Below are positions 44,153 to 54,831 of a stretch of 64,000 bases of DNA, piece by piece; position 1 is the first letter of the stretch, and every line of letters begins with the position of its first letter. Location: contig NZ_LR733304.1 of NCBI RefSeq assembly GCF_902506105.1, positions 620,001 through 684,000 on the forward strand. The letters are read 5' to 3'. Source of the DNA: Aeromicrobium sp. 9AM (lineage in GTDB: Bacteria > Actinomycetota > Actinomycetes > Propionibacteriales > Nocardioidaceae). The notes under the pieces are model-generated. The model was not told where the DNA came from and searched no databases. It saw nothing but the letters and a program-made list of their open reading frames with translations. The position numbers were made by a program, and so were the translations under genes.

Positions 44153-45380
44153 CGCACATCCTGGTCCTCGGCGCCGCAGCCGACAGCGCCCGCCGGATCG
44201 GCCTGATGGAGGGTCACGAGGTCGTCGTGGTCGAGCGAGAGATCGTCGAGAAGCACGCGCGCGTCGGTGACGTGGACGTGCTGCTGAGTCGCGAGTCCGG
44301 CATGCTTCCGGAGATCGTCGTGCTGGGTGAGGAGATGGCGCTGCCCGATGCACTGCGACTCGCCGCGATCGTCGACCGGCTCGTCCCCACGGCCGAGATC
44401 ATGTTGATCGGCCAGCCGAACGCCGAGACGGCCTTTGCCGCGATGCGTGCCGGAGTGCGCGAGATCATTGCGCCCACCACGTCCGACGACGAGCTGGCCC
44501 AGATGCTGCACCGGGCCGCCGAGAACGTCAGTGACCGGTTGAGGCCGAACCTGACCACGGACGTCGAGGGCGCGGTGGTCCGATCGACCACCGTGGTGGT
44601 GATCTCGGCCAAGGGTGGCGTAGGCAAGAGCACAGTCTCCACGAACCTCGCGGTCGGACTGGCGAAGCGGGCGCCGATGTCGACGGTCCTCGTCGATCTC
44701 GACGTCCAGTTCGGCGACGCCGCCACCCTGCTCAACCTCACTCCCGAGCACAGCATCGCCGACGCATTCGGCTCAGCTGCGGCGATGGACACCCTCATCC
44801 TCAAGACGTTCCTCACACCACACCCCGCGGGGTTCTACGTGTTGGCCGGTGACGAGTCCGCAACCGTCGGCGACCACGTACGGCCGGCGGACGTCAAGCA
44901 CCTGCTGAAGCAGCTGTCGACCCAGTTCCGCTACGTCGTGGTGGACACCGGTGCAGGCCTCAGCGACCACACCCTGGCTGCCCTGGAGGAGTCGGACGAG
45001 GTCGTCGTCGTGTCGAGCATGGACGTCACGAGCATCCGGGCCGTGCGCAAGGAGCTGGACATCCTCGGCGAGCTCGACCTCCTCCCGCACCGGCGGCACA
45101 TCCTGCTCAACTTCGCGGACCGCAACGCGGGGCTCACGGTGCGCGACGTCGAGAACGTCGTGGGTCTGCCGGTCAGCGTCGTCGTGCCGCGCTCGCCGGA
45201 CGTGACGGTGGCCGGCAACCGCGGCGAGTCGCTGATGCTGGCCAAGAAGCCCGGACCTGTCGCGAAGGCGCTGTCCCAGCTGGTCGGTGCTGTCGCAGAT
45301 GACGGTCCGCAAGCGCCGTCACCAGTGCAGAAGCCGCCGAGAGGCCGCAAGGCACGCAAGCTAGGAAGGCGGCGCAAGGC

Positions 45381-45384
<4 letters not shown>
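44149..45384 (+). CDS. cpaE: CpaE/TadZ-like pilus localisation ATPase (cluster 2)
   Basis: 411 residues. A receiver-like N-terminal domain (VVLGEEMALPDALRLAAIVD, REIIAPTTSDDEL) precedes a ParA/MinD ATPase with SAKGGVGKST (Lys155 and Lys160), VDLDVQFGD and VVDTGAGLSDH. The C-terminus is a basic Pro-Arg-Lys tail missing from the cluster 1 copy. It is coupled to both neighbours by ATGA overlaps. Confidence 0.92.
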
Positions 45385-46808
<1,424 letters not shown>

Positions 46809-46812
46809 CGTC

Positions 46813-47748
46813 GTGCTGATCATCGCCGGAATCATCTGCGTGGCACTGGCAGTCAGCGCCGTGGCCTATCTCCTGCTGGCCGCGCCCACGCCGCGGGTGG
46901 CGCCGGAGCGTCGCCAGTACGGTCCGGTCGAGCAGCGGGCCGCGTTCTCCCTGTCGTCGGAGCGTCTCGTCGAGCGGGTAGACGAGGCTCTGCGGCGGAG
47001 CTCCTGGACTCCGTTCGGCGCCAAGGAGCTCGAGCTCGCCGGACTTCGGATCACGCCGGGCAATCTCGTGGTCACCGTAGCCGCAGGGTGCGTCACGGTG
47101 TTCTCGGTGCTGTCCTTGCTGACCGGCCAGGTGGCGGTGGGGTTTCTGGCCGCCGTCCTGATTCCGGTGGGTGCCAAGGTCTACGTCCAGCTGTTGACCG
47201 ATCGTCGTCGTGCGCAGTTCACCAAGCAGCTCGACAGCACGGTGCAGATGATCGCCTCGGCGCTGAGAGCGGGGTTCAGCTTCCCCCAGGCACTCGACGC
47301 CGTAGCGCGGGACGCCGACTCGCCAACCGCCGAGGAGTTCGCCCGCGTCATCAACGAGAACCGCCTCGGGCGAGACCTCGTCGTGGCGCTGGAGCAGACG
47401 GCGGACCGCATGCAGAGCGAGGACTTCCGGTGGGTTGGCGAGGCCGTGGCCATCCACCGGGACACCGGTGGCAACCTGAACGAGGTCCTGGACCGGGTCG
47501 GTGCCACGATGCGTACCCGCAACCAGTTCCGCGAGCAGGTCAGCTCGCTCGCGTCGGAGGGCAAGTTCTCGGCCGTCGTCCTGATGATCCTGCCGGTCGG
47601 TGTGGCGGGCTTCTACTCGATCGTCAACCCTGACTACATGGCGCCCTTGGTGGGCACGAGCTTCGGGTTCGTGCTGCTGGGTGTCTCGGTCGTGCTGTAT
47701 GTCGTCGGTGGCCTGTGGATGCGCAAGATCGTGGATGTGAAGTTCTGA
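46813..47748 (+). CDS. tadB: TadB inner-membrane platform protein (cluster 2)
   Basis: 311 residues. The membrane segment LIIAGIICVALAVSAVAYLLL opens it. The GspF-like domain (QLDSTVQMIASALRAGFSF, FRWVGEAVAIHRDTGGNLNEV) is nearly superposable on the cluster 1 copy, and two membrane helices end it. I chose the GTG at 46813, four bases after the cpaF stop. Confidence 0.92.
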   Translation: MLIIAGIICVALAVSAVAYLLLAAPTPRVAPERRQYGPVEQRAAFSLSSERLVERVDEALRRSSWTPFGAKELELAGLRITPGNLVVTVAAGCVTVFSVLSLLTGQVAVGFLAAVLIPVGAKVYVQLLTDRRRAQFTKQLDSTVQMIASALRAGFSFPQALDAVARDADSPTAEEFARVINENRLGRDLVVALEQTADRMQSEDFRWVGEAVAIHRDTGGNLNEVLDRVGATMRTRNQFREQVSSLASEGKFSAVVLMILPVGVAGFYSIVNPDYMAPLVGTSFGFVLLGVSVVLYVVGGLWMRKIVDVKF

Positions 47749-48644
47749 TGCTGATCCTCGGAGCCCTGATCCTCTTCGCGGCCTGCGCCGCACTGGCGGT
47801 CGCCTTCGGCGTCGTGGGTGCTTCGGACAAGGTCGTGGTCGCCCGCCTCGCCGTGACCACGCCGTCGCGGCAGCGCGAACGTGAGAGCGACAGCCCCGAC
47901 CTGGTGGTCGAGAACAAGCGTTCCGGTCTGACGAAGCTGCTCGCCTCTGCCACGGCGGTCCGCAAGATCGAGCGCAACATCATGCTGGCCGGGCGGCCAC
48001 CGGGCTGGACGCTGCGCCGGATCCTGGTGCTCAAGCCCGTCCTGGGCTGCGTGGGCCTGTTGATCCTGCTAGCGGCCCTGTCCGGCGGGGGAGGCACTCT
48101 GGCCTGGCTCGTCGGCATCGCGGCAACGCTGGCCTGCTTCTTCGCGCCCGACGCCATCATCAGCAGGCGGGCGCAGGACCGGCAGCTCCAGATCCAGCAC
48201 GACCTGCCGGACATCCTCGACCAGGTGACGATCTCGGTCGAGGCGGGGCTGAGCTTCGAGGCGGCGTTCGCCCGCATCGGGGAGCGGCGCAAGGGACCGC
48301 TCGCCGATGAGATCGTGCGTACCGTCCAGGACATGCGGCTTGGCATGAGCCGCCGCGAGGCATATCAGGCGCTGGCGGACCGCACAGACGTCGAGGACCT
48401 GAGCAGCTTCGTCAAGGCGGTGACCCAGGGTGAGCAGTACGGCGTCTCGATCTCGTCGATCGTCCGCAACCAGTCTGAGGAGATGCGCATGCGTCGCAAG
48501 ACGAGAGCCGAGGCGACGGCGCAGAAGGTGCCGGTGAAGATTCTGTTCCCCCTGATCACCTGCATCTTCCCGGTGCTGATGATCGTGGTGCTCGCACCGG
48601 CATTCATCAACCTGGCCAACACCTTGACCAACGGCGACCTCTGA
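47748..48644 (+). CDS. tadC: TadC inner-membrane platform protein (cluster 2)
   Basis: 298 residues. N-terminal and central membrane segments precede a GspF-like domain (DLPDILDQVTISVEAGLSFEAAF, SSFVKAVTQGEQYGVSISSI) and the terminal membrane pair starting VPVKILFPLITCIFPV. The ATG shares its A with the tadB stop (TGATG). It ends cluster 2, 15 bases before the stop of a convergent gene. Confidence 0.93.
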   Translation: MLILGALILFAACAALAVAFGVVGASDKVVVARLAVTTPSRQRERESDSPDLVVENKRSGLTKLLASATAVRKIERNIMLAGRPPGWTLRRILVLKPVLGCVGLLILLAALSGGGGTLAWLVGIAATLACFFAPDAIISRRAQDRQLQIQHDLPDILDQVTISVEAGLSFEAAFARIGERRKGPLADEIVRTVQDMRLGMSRREAYQALADRTDVEDLSSFVKAVTQGEQYGVSISSIVRNQSEEMRMRRKTRAEATAQKVPVKILFPLITCIFPVLMIVVLAPAFINLANTLTNGDL

Positions 48645-48659
48645 CGGAGTCCGCGCACC

Positions 48660-50063
48660 TCAGCGTCTGACGTACAGCACCGCGATCGCGTCGGAGTCGA
48701 CGCGGCGCCAGTCGTCCCGTCTGCTGAGCCAGCGGGCCGCACCTGATCCGGAGGGAACCAGCGCGCAACCGGCGCCGGCCAGGTCTGCTGCTCGTGGCCG
48801 CTTGATGGCGCGATCGGCGCTGTTCACCAGCCGCTCGCCGTACATGTCGTTGCGCGAGTCGATCGAGACCCTGACGTCGGGCCGCGCGAGGATCACGAAG
48901 CCGCCGGTGGGATAGGAGTTGAACAGGTGGCACCCCTGGGGCAGCTGGGCCACCAGGCCGGCGGAGTACGTGTCGGGGTCGGGTCGGCCCAGGTGAGTAG
49001 TCACGGGTGCAGCGAGCACCAGCAAGAGCGCCATCAATGGAAGGACGCCTTGGGTCAGCATCACGCGCCGGCTGTGGATGTAGTCCTTGATCACAGCAGT
49101 CGACGCGGCGGAGGCCACCAGCGGCAGGGCCGCGAGCGTCGCGAAGGGCAGCATCCGCAACGCGTAGAGCGCGCTGACCGAGGTCGCGGCCAGGATCGCG
49201 ATGAACAGGACGTCGCGGCGACGCACGGCGATGACCAGGCCGAGGACGCCGACGAGCAGGGGCAACAGCTGGCCGGGATCGCCGAGGTCGAGTCGCTGCC
49301 ACTCCACGATCGACTCCGTCGACGCGTCCGCGACCTCGAACGACTGCCGGACCACGTCGACGCCGTACGGATTGGCGAGCATGCCGGCGAGCGCCGCCAG
49401 CAGCGCCGCGAGGCACCAGGGCGTGCGGCTCCGTGTCGACGGGAGGACGTATGTCCCGGCGGCGACCGCGCCGATCAGGCCTACGCCCATGATCGTCGTC
49501 GCGTGGAGGTTGACCCACAGCACCGACACGATGCCGATTGCGGCGACCAGTCGCCAGGGCCGGCCGCGACTGCCGATGAGGTCGTCGAGGAGCAGCACGA
49601 TGAGGAGCACAGCGAGATAGTCCACGACCTGCGGCCGTGCGCTCAGGAACGTGAAGAGCAACAGGATCGCGACGTGCACGGACACTGCTGCCACGAACGG
49701 GTGGGCGTCGCGGCGTTTGGCGAGGAGCAGCACGACCCACAGGGCCGCGGCGACGATCGCCTCGCTGCCAAGCGCGACGGCGGCCAACCCGCCGATGTGG
49801 TCGAGGGCCCCGACGACGACGTTGAACCCCCAGGAGTTGAGCCGCCAAGGTCTGCCCAGCGCTGTCCACGAGTACGGGTCGGTCGTCGGCAGCGACCAGT
49901 GCGACAGCGTGAGGATGCCCGTGCGTACCTGCCAGAACGTGTCGGACTCGGCCATCGTCCCGGCACGGATGAACAGCACCGGGAGGAACGAGAGCCACGC
50001 GACGAACCACGGGTGCCGGCGGACTCCGGCCGCGACGCGCTCGACCGCTGCTCGCGCTGCCAT
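48660..50063 (-). CDS. Polytopic membrane protein, GT-C-like, next to Tad cluster 2
   Basis: 467 residues with about 10-11 hydrophobic segments and a C-terminal soluble domain of about 130 residues. The first extracytoplasmic loop reads AESDTFWQVRTG, then TTDPYSWTALGRPWRLNSWGF, an acidic and Trp-rich pattern often seen in GT-C glycosyltransferases. I do not recognise the family. It converges on cluster 2 and, like the protein at 40198, flanks the pilus genes. I chose the ATG at 50063; upstream frame to 50240 runs through the alkB promoter. Confidence 0.62.
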   Translation of the reverse strand: MAARAAVERVAAGVRRHPWFVAWLSFLPVLFIRAGTMAESDTFWQVRTGILTLSHWSLPTTDPYSWTALGRPWRLNSWGFNVVVGALDHIGGLAAVALGSEAIVAAALWVVLLLAKRRDAHPFVAAVSVHVAILLLFTFLSARPQVVDYLAVLLIVLLLDDLIGSRGRPWRLVAAIGIVSVLWVNLHATTIMGVGLIGAVAAGTYVLPSTRSRTPWCLAALLAALAGMLANPYGVDVVRQSFEVADASTESIVEWQRLDLGDPGQLLPLLVGVLGLVIAVRRRDVLFIAILAATSVSALYALRMLPFATLAALPLVASAASTAVIKDYIHSRRVMLTQGVLPLMALLLVLAAPVTTHLGRPDPDTYSAGLVAQLPQGCHLFNSYPTGGFVILARPDVRVSIDSRNDMYGERLVNSADRAIKRPRAADLAGAGCALVPSGSGAARWLSRRDDWRRVDSDAIAVLYVRR

Positions 50064-50118
50064 CCGTGCAACGTACCGCCGTCCTGACGTCCGGCGAGGC
50101 GAATCGGGGGCCAACCCA

Positions 50119-50156
50119 TTGCCCTTGTACTTTACATTTGCTACCTTCTTGTAAAG
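50119..50156 (+). promoter_or_regulatory. alkB promoter with inverted-repeat operator
   Basis: TTGCCC (50119-50124) and TACCTT (50142-50147), 17 bases apart, form a promoter. CTTTACA (50130-50136) and TGTAAAG (50150-50156) are inverted repeats that bracket the -10. The TetR encoded at the end of the operon is the natural candidate to bind here. Confidence 0.6.
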
Positions 50157-50190
50157 CGCCTCTCCCAAGGCGTACGAGGAGGAATGCAGC

Positions 50191-51405
50191 ATGACGATCC
50201 AGGCAACTGTCGACGGCCAGGTCATCCAGTGGCGCGACAAGAAGCGCTACCTGTGGATCATGGGCGCGATCATCCCGTTGATCCCGCTGATGATGTGGGG
50301 GCTCTACGCGTGGACCGGCGCGACGATCGTGTGGTTCTTCGGACCGTTCTTCGTGTTCGTCCTGATCCCGCTGTTCGACCTGCTTGCCGGGCTCGACCCC
50401 AACAATCCGCCTGACGACCTGATCGAGGCGCTCGAGGAGGACCGCTACTACCGCTGGGTGACCTACGCGTTCATCCCCGTGCAGATCGCCGGGCTGATCT
50501 GGGGTGCTTACCTGCTCGGCGGCGGCACGCTCCCGGGCATCGACGACCCGCTGACCGTCGTGCAGAAGATCGGCCTCGCGCTCGGTCTCGGCATGGTCGC
50601 CGGCATCGGCATCAACACCGCGCACGAGCTCGGCCACAAGAAGGAGGAGCACGAGCGCTGGTTCGCCCGCGTCGCCCTCGCCCAGACGTTCTACGGCCAC
50701 TTCTTCATCGAGCACAACCGCGGCCACCACGTACGTGTTGCCACTCCCGAGGATCCCGCGAGTGGCAGGCTCGGCGAGACGGTGTGGGAGTTCATGCCGC
50801 GCACGATCCTCGGCAGCCTCACGAGCGCCTGGGGACTGGAGAAGAAGCGCTTCGCCCGTCAGAAGAAGTCGCACTGGACGATCAAGAACGACCTGTTCAA
50901 CGCCTGGGCGTTCTCGGTGGTCCTGTGGGGCGCCCTCACGATCGCGTTCGGTTGGGAGATCCTGCCGTACCTCGTGATCCAGGCGGCGGCCGGCATCTGG
51001 CTGCTCGAGTCGGTCAACTACCTCGAGCACTACGGCATGAAGCGCGCCAAGCTCGACTCCGGCCGGTATGAGCGGGTCAACCCCAGCCACAGCTGGAACT
51101 CCAACAACATCGGCACCAACGTGCTGCTCTACCACCTGCAGCGGCACAGCGACCACCACGCCAACCCGACCCGCCGCTACCAGGCGCTGCGTGACTTCAA
51201 GGAGGCCCCGGTCCTGCCCACGGGCTATGCGGGCATGATCGTCCTGACGTGGGTCCCGCAGGTCTGGCGCAAGGTCATGGACCAGCGGGTCCTGGGTCAC
51301 TACGACGGCGACATCGGCCGCGCCAATCTGCATCCGCGCACGGCTGAGGCGTACGTGCGGAGGTACGGCGTGGGCACGAGCAAGGACGAGGAGATTGCGG
51401 CATGA
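50191..51405 (+). CDS. alkB: Alkane 1-monooxygenase AlkB
   Basis: 404 residues, integral membrane di-iron hydroxylase that oxidises medium-chain alkanes to 1-alkanols with electrons from rubredoxin. The histidine boxes are intact: HELGHKKEEH (145-154), EHNRGHH (174-180) and LQRHSDHH (316-323), plus the AlkB motif NYLEHYGM (276-283). About six membrane helices are visible. GAGGAGG precedes the ATG. It heads the operon alkB-rubA1-rubA2-rubB-alkX with overlapping genes. Confidence 0.97.
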   Translation: MTIQATVDGQVIQWRDKKRYLWIMGAIIPLIPLMMWGLYAWTGATIVWFFGPFFVFVLIPLFDLLAGLDPNNPPDDLIEALEEDRYYRWVTYAFIPVQIAGLIWGAYLLGGGTLPGIDDPLTVVQKIGLALGLGMVAGIGINTAHELGHKKEEHERWFARVALAQTFYGHFFIEHNRGHHVRVATPEDPASGRLGETVWEFMPRTILGSLTSAWGLEKKRFARQKKSHWTIKNDLFNAWAFSVVLWGALTIAFGWEILPYLVIQAAAGIWLLESVNYLEHYGMKRAKLDSGRYERVNPSHSWNSNNIGTNVLLYHLQRHSDHHANPTRRYQALRDFKEAPVLPTGYAGMIVLTWVPQVWRKVMDQRVLGHYDGDIGRANLHPRTAEAYVRRYGVGTSKDEEIAA

Positions 51406-51692
51406 GCAAGTGGATCTGCCCCAACTGCGAGTACGTGTATGACGAGGAGCAGGGCAACCCGAGGGAGGGCTGGCCGGCCGGCACGCCGTTCGCCGAGATC
51501 GACGCCGACTGGACGTGCCCCGACTGCGGCGTGCGTGAGCAGGTCGACTTCCTGCCGATCGAGGAGTTCGAGCGCAACGACCAGGACGGCAACATCATCG
51601 CCGCGGAGACCAGGGCCGACGTGCAGCGCAAGTCCGCCGAGCGGCAGGACGCAGCCAACGACGACGTAGCAACTGAAGGAGCAGACCAGTGA
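51402..51692 (+). CDS. Rubredoxin 1 with C-terminal extension
   Basis: 96 residues. The iron-binding [13 protein letters not shown] and [12 protein letters not shown] give two CxxC pairs. An unusual acidic extension of about 45 residues follows the rubredoxin fold. In alkane operons the first rubredoxin is often the AlkG1 type, which may not support hydroxylation, and the second the AlkG2 type. The ATG overlaps the alkB stop and its stop overlaps the next gene. Confidence 0.93.
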   Translation: MSKWICPNCEYVYDEEQGNPREGWPAGTPFAEIDADWTCPDCGVREQVDFLPIEEFERNDQDGNIIAAETRADVQRKSAERQDAANDDVATEGADQ

Positions 51693-51856
51693 AGCGGTGG
51701 GAATGCCAGCAGTGCGGGTTCATCTACGACGAGGCCGAGGGCTGGCCCGAGGAGGACATCCCGCCGGGCACCAAGTGGGAGGACATCCCCGACGACTGGA
51801 CGTGCCCCGACTGCGGCGCCGCCAAGGCCGACTTCACGATGCTCGAGCTGGTCTGA
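51689..51856 (+). CDS. Rubredoxin 2 (55 aa)
   Basis: 55 residues, standard rubredoxin length. [19 protein letters not shown] and the second site [16 protein letters not shown] bind a single iron. The sequence resembles the AlkG2 type that passes electrons to AlkB. GTG start overlapping the rubredoxin 1 stop as GTGA. The reductase gene follows with no gap. Confidence 0.95.
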   Translation: MKRWECQQCGFIYDEAEGWPEEDIPPGTKWEDIPDDWTCPDCGAAKADFTMLELV

Positions 51857-53035
51857 ATGACCCATCGCACGGTGATCGTCGGTGCCGGCATCGCCGGGGT
51901 CAGCGCGGCCGCGGCGATGAGGCGCACCGGCTACGAGGGCGAGATCGACCTGCTGGGTGCTGAGCCCGAACTGCCCTATCGCCGGCCGCCGGTGTCCAAG
52001 GAGATCGTCCGCGGCGAGAAGACCCCCGACGAGATCCGCATCAAGAAGCCCGAGTGGTACGAGCAGCAGTCAGTCAACCTGCGCACCGGGGTCACGGTCG
52101 CCTCGGTCGACACCGACGCCCACCTGGTTCGGCTCACCGACGGTGAGGAGGTCGCGTACGACCAGCTGCTGCTCGCCACGGGTGGCCGTGCCCGCCACCC
52201 GTGGTCGGCAGCCGGCATCCGTACGTTGCGCACCCTCGCGGACGCGCCGGACCTGCAGGCCGAGCTCGCCCCGGGGCACCACCTGATCGTCGTCGGGGCC
52301 GGCCTGATCGGCTCCGAGATCGCCGCGAGTGCCCGCCAGATGGGCTGCGACGTGACGCTGCTCGAGACCGCTGCACTGCCGCTCCCGCGCCTGCTGCCGC
52401 CCGAGCTGGGCGAGCTCTACGTCGACCTGCACAAGAGCGAGGGCACCGACCTGCACACCGGAGTCGAGGTCGCATCGATCAACGATGAGGACGGCCACAC
52501 CGTCGTACGCGCCAGTGATGGCCGCACCTGGTCGGCGCCGGTCGTCGTGGTCGCGGTCGGCATGCAGCCCAACGTCGAGCTCGCCGAAGCGGCAGGCATC
52601 GAGGTCGCCAACGGCATCGTGGTGGACGAGCTCGGCCGCACGTCCGCACCGGATGTCTTCGCGGCCGGTGATGTCGCCAACCAGCCCAACGGCGTGCTGG
52701 GCGGCCGGCACCGGGTCGAGCACTGGCAGGGCTCGCAGAACCATGGCACGGCAGTCGGCAAGGTCATGGCCGGTGGCGAGGACCCGTTCGTCGAGGTGCC
52801 GTGGTGCTGGTCGGACCAGTACGGCCACAACCTGCAGGTCACCGGATGGCCCGAGGCGGCCCACGAACTGGTGGTCCACGGCTCGCTGGACGACCGGGAC
52901 TTCATCGCGTACCTGCTGGACGGCGGGATCGTGCGCGGCGCCGTCGGCATCGGACGGCCGCGGGACATCCGCGCCGCCGAGAAGTGGATCGCCGCAGGTC
53001 AGCGGCTTGACTACGCGCTGGAGGGCGGCACATGA
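51857..53035 (+). CDS. Rubredoxin reductase (FAD/NADH)
   Basis: 392 residues. An FAD-binding N-terminus (IVGAGIAGVSAAAAMRRTGYEG), then PYRRPPVSKEI, an NADH-binding VVGAGLIGSEIA and APDVFAAGDVANQP, the layout of ferredoxin/rubredoxin reductases. It passes electrons from NADH to the rubredoxins for AlkB. The ATG follows the rubredoxin 2 stop directly and its stop overlaps the regulator gene as ATGA. Confidence 0.93.
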   Translation: MTHRTVIVGAGIAGVSAAAAMRRTGYEGEIDLLGAEPELPYRRPPVSKEIVRGEKTPDEIRIKKPEWYEQQSVNLRTGVTVASVDTDAHLVRLTDGEEVAYDQLLLATGGRARHPWSAAGIRTLRTLADAPDLQAELAPGHHLIVVGAGLIGSEIAASARQMGCDVTLLETAALPLPRLLPPELGELYVDLHKSEGTDLHTGVEVASINDEDGHTVVRASDGRTWSAPVVVVAVGMQPNVELAEAAGIEVANGIVVDELGRTSAPDVFAAGDVANQPNGVLGGRHRVEHWQGSQNHGTAVGKVMAGGEDPFVEVPWCWSDQYGHNLQVTGWPEAAHELVVHGSLDDRDFIAYLLDGGIVRGAVGIGRPRDIRAAEKWIAAGQRLDYALEGGT

Positions 53036-53625
53036 CCACCGAGGCAGCAGTGGCTCCGGTGCGCGAACGCCTCCTCGACGCGGCGCAGTCGATGATCGAG
53101 GACACCGGCTGGTCGAGCGTCACGATGGCGCGCATCGCCGAACGGGCCGGCGTGAGTCGGCAGACGGTCTACAACGAGTTCAGCAACAAGCACGGCCTTG
53201 CCGAGCAGCTGGCGATGCGGGAGCTGGCGCGATTCCTCGCCGTCGTGCGCGAGCGGATGTCGGCGGAGACGACCCTCGTCGACGGCATACGGGCAGCCTG
53301 CGAAGGTGCGCTGCTGATGGGGGAGCAGAGCCTGCTGGTCCGCACGATCGTGACCTCGCTGCCCGAGGAGCAGGATGCGGACTTTCTGCAGATCCTGACG
53401 ACGGAGTCCGGCGAGATCGTCGAGGCGGCCGTGATGGTCGTCAAGCAGTCGATCGCCGACCTCTACCCGCCGACGCCGCTGACCGACGCCGAGCTGACCG
53501 TCGCGGTCGAGGTCGTCGTACGCCTGGTGCTGTCGGCGATCACCCGGCCGTCCAAGCCCGCGCGCGAGGCCGCCGCTGACATCGCCTGGATCACCGGCCT
53601 GGCGCTGAAGGGTGCCGGCGGCTGA
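53032..53625 (+). CDS. TetR regulator of the alkane operon (AlkX-like)
   Basis: 197 residues. The helix-turn-helix is VTMARIAERAGVSRQTVYNEFSNK, followed by a helical domain with LVRTIVTSLPEEQDADFLQILT. It is the last gene of the alkB operon, as in Dietzia and Rhodococcus, where AlkX represses alkB until fatty-acid products accumulate. It probably binds the inverted repeat at 50130-50156. It ends directly against the convergent DUF2149 gene. Confidence 0.9.
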   Translation: MTTEAAVAPVRERLLDAAQSMIEDTGWSSVTMARIAERAGVSRQTVYNEFSNKHGLAEQLAMRELARFLAVVRERMSAETTLVDGIRAACEGALLMGEQSLLVRTIVTSLPEEQDADFLQILTTESGEIVEAAVMVVKQSIADLYPPTPLTDAELTVAVEVVVRLVLSAITRPSKPAREAAADIAWITGLALKGAGG

Positions 53626-54060
53626 CTACGGCGAGGGCGTCGGGATCGTGGGCGTCGTCGGGATGCTCGGCGTCGGGGTGCTGGGTGTCGGGACGGTCGG
53701 GGTCGTGCCCGAGGGGGCAGGCGTCGGGGTGTCGCCGCCCGCGGCGTCCTGCGTGACGTAGACCAGCCGGCCGTCGGCGAGGCGGTAGACCGTGCCGACG
53801 GGAGTGCCGCGGCCGACGGTCTTGGTGCCGTTGGGCGGGACGTCCTTGACCTCTTCGCCGGGCGTCGTCTTGACCTCTCCAAGGGCGGGCTTGATGAGCC
53901 CCTTGTCGCTGACCGCACCCTCGAGCCCGAGCGAGGACAGTGCGGCGAGCAGGAACGCGACGGCCAGGACGATGCCGATGTCGAACATGTTGACCAGGCC
54001 GTCGAGCGGATCACCGGCGCGATCGCGGGAGATGCGCGCCCGCGGCGTCACGTGGATCAT
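53626..54060 (-). CDS. DUF2149 membrane protein with Pro-Thr tail
   Basis: 144 residues. The conserved head DPLDGLVNMFDIGIVLAVAFLLAAL contains its only membrane segment, then a short domain, then about 30 residues of Pro-Thr/Ser repeats (TPTPAPSG to TPTIPTPSP). The position of the single helix and its partner gene suggest an ExbD/MotB-like partner of the ion channel upstream, with the tail reaching into the wall. This is inference. The start overlaps the channel gene stop as ATGA. Confidence 0.78.
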   Translation of the reverse strand: MIHVTPRARISRDRAGDPLDGLVNMFDIGIVLAVAFLLAALSSLGLEGAVSDKGLIKPALGEVKTTPGEEVKDVPPNGTKTVGRGTPVGTVYRLADGRLVYVTQDAAGGDTPTPAPSGTTPTVPTPSTPTPSIPTTPTIPTPSP

Positions 54061-54791
54061 GACGTGGTCTCCGAAAGCGGAGGGGTGTCGGCCCTGGGCG
54101 TGAGCGGAGCCGGGTCACGGGGGACCGGCACGGGCCTCTTGGGGATCGGGGTCACGGCCGACGCGCCGGTGCCGTCATCGGTGAGGATCGCCGCGATGTA
54201 TTCCAGGTCGGAGAAGTCCTGGCCGTACAGCCGCTCGCGTACGAGTGACAGTCCGAGGGCGATCGCGCCGACGAGGATGCCGAGCACCGTGATCGAGAAC
54301 GCGAGCCGCAGGTTGTCGGTCAGGGCGTCGACGTCGCCGCGGGCCAGGCCGTCGAGCGCCGGCGTCAGCGGGATCAGCGTGCCCATGAGGCCGAGGGCCG
54401 GGCCGATGCGGACCAGCAGCCGCGTGCGGGCGAGGCGGCCCTGGCGGGAGAAGTCGAAGTCGGCGAGCTCCTTGGCGATGCGGGTGTCGGCGCCGGGCTT
54501 GCCGACCTCGTTGACGATGACGCTGAACGCGGCACCCACGGCGGAGCTCCAGGCCACGGTCTGCAGCAGGGCCGAGGCCTCGGTCGTACGTCCGGCGTCG
54601 ACGGCCTCGCGGGCCGATGCGCCCGACCGGGCCAGTGCCGCGAACGTACGACGCCGGCGCTTGACCAGCTCGACGATGAACATGCCGGTCTCGACGAGGA
54701 CACCCGCCAGGGCCAGCAGCGCGAGGATCACGACCGGCAGCTCCAGCGCCTCCGCGACGTGGAAGATGACGTTGTAGATGCCGTCGCTCAT
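54057..54791 (-). CDS. MotA/TolQ/ExbB-like proton channel protein
   Basis: 244 residues. Three or four membrane segments (ALELPVVILALLALAGVLVET, a long cytoplasmic middle, LLVRIGPALGLMGTLIPLTPAL and LRLAFSITVLGILVGAIALG) follow the MotA/ExbB pattern, including the GPxLGLMGTLIP motif. Such proteins use ion flow to power work across the envelope. It lies between a PKD-domain secreted protein and a DUF2149 protein in one operon. I chose the ATG at 54791; the longer frame adds 16 residues without conservation. Confidence 0.85.
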   Translation of the reverse strand: MSDGIYNVIFHVAEALELPVVILALLALAGVLVETGMFIVELVKRRRRTFAALARSGASAREAVDAGRTTEASALLQTVAWSSAVGAAFSVIVNEVGKPGADTRIAKELADFDFSRQGRLARTRLLVRIGPALGLMGTLIPLTPALDGLARGDVDALTDNLRLAFSITVLGILVGAIALGLSLVRERLYGQDFSDLEYIAAILTDDGTGASAVTPIPKRPVPVPRDPAPLTPRADTPPLSETTS

Positions 54792-54831
54792 GCCAGAGCC
54801 TCCGTCGTGGCTGCCTGGACTGTTCGCTCGC

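Noticed and set aside
48607-51333. 908-residue open frame on the minus strand
   Set aside because: It covers alkB and the rubredoxin start on the opposite strand, is Arg/Ala/Pro-rich and has no family motifs; an artefact of high GC.
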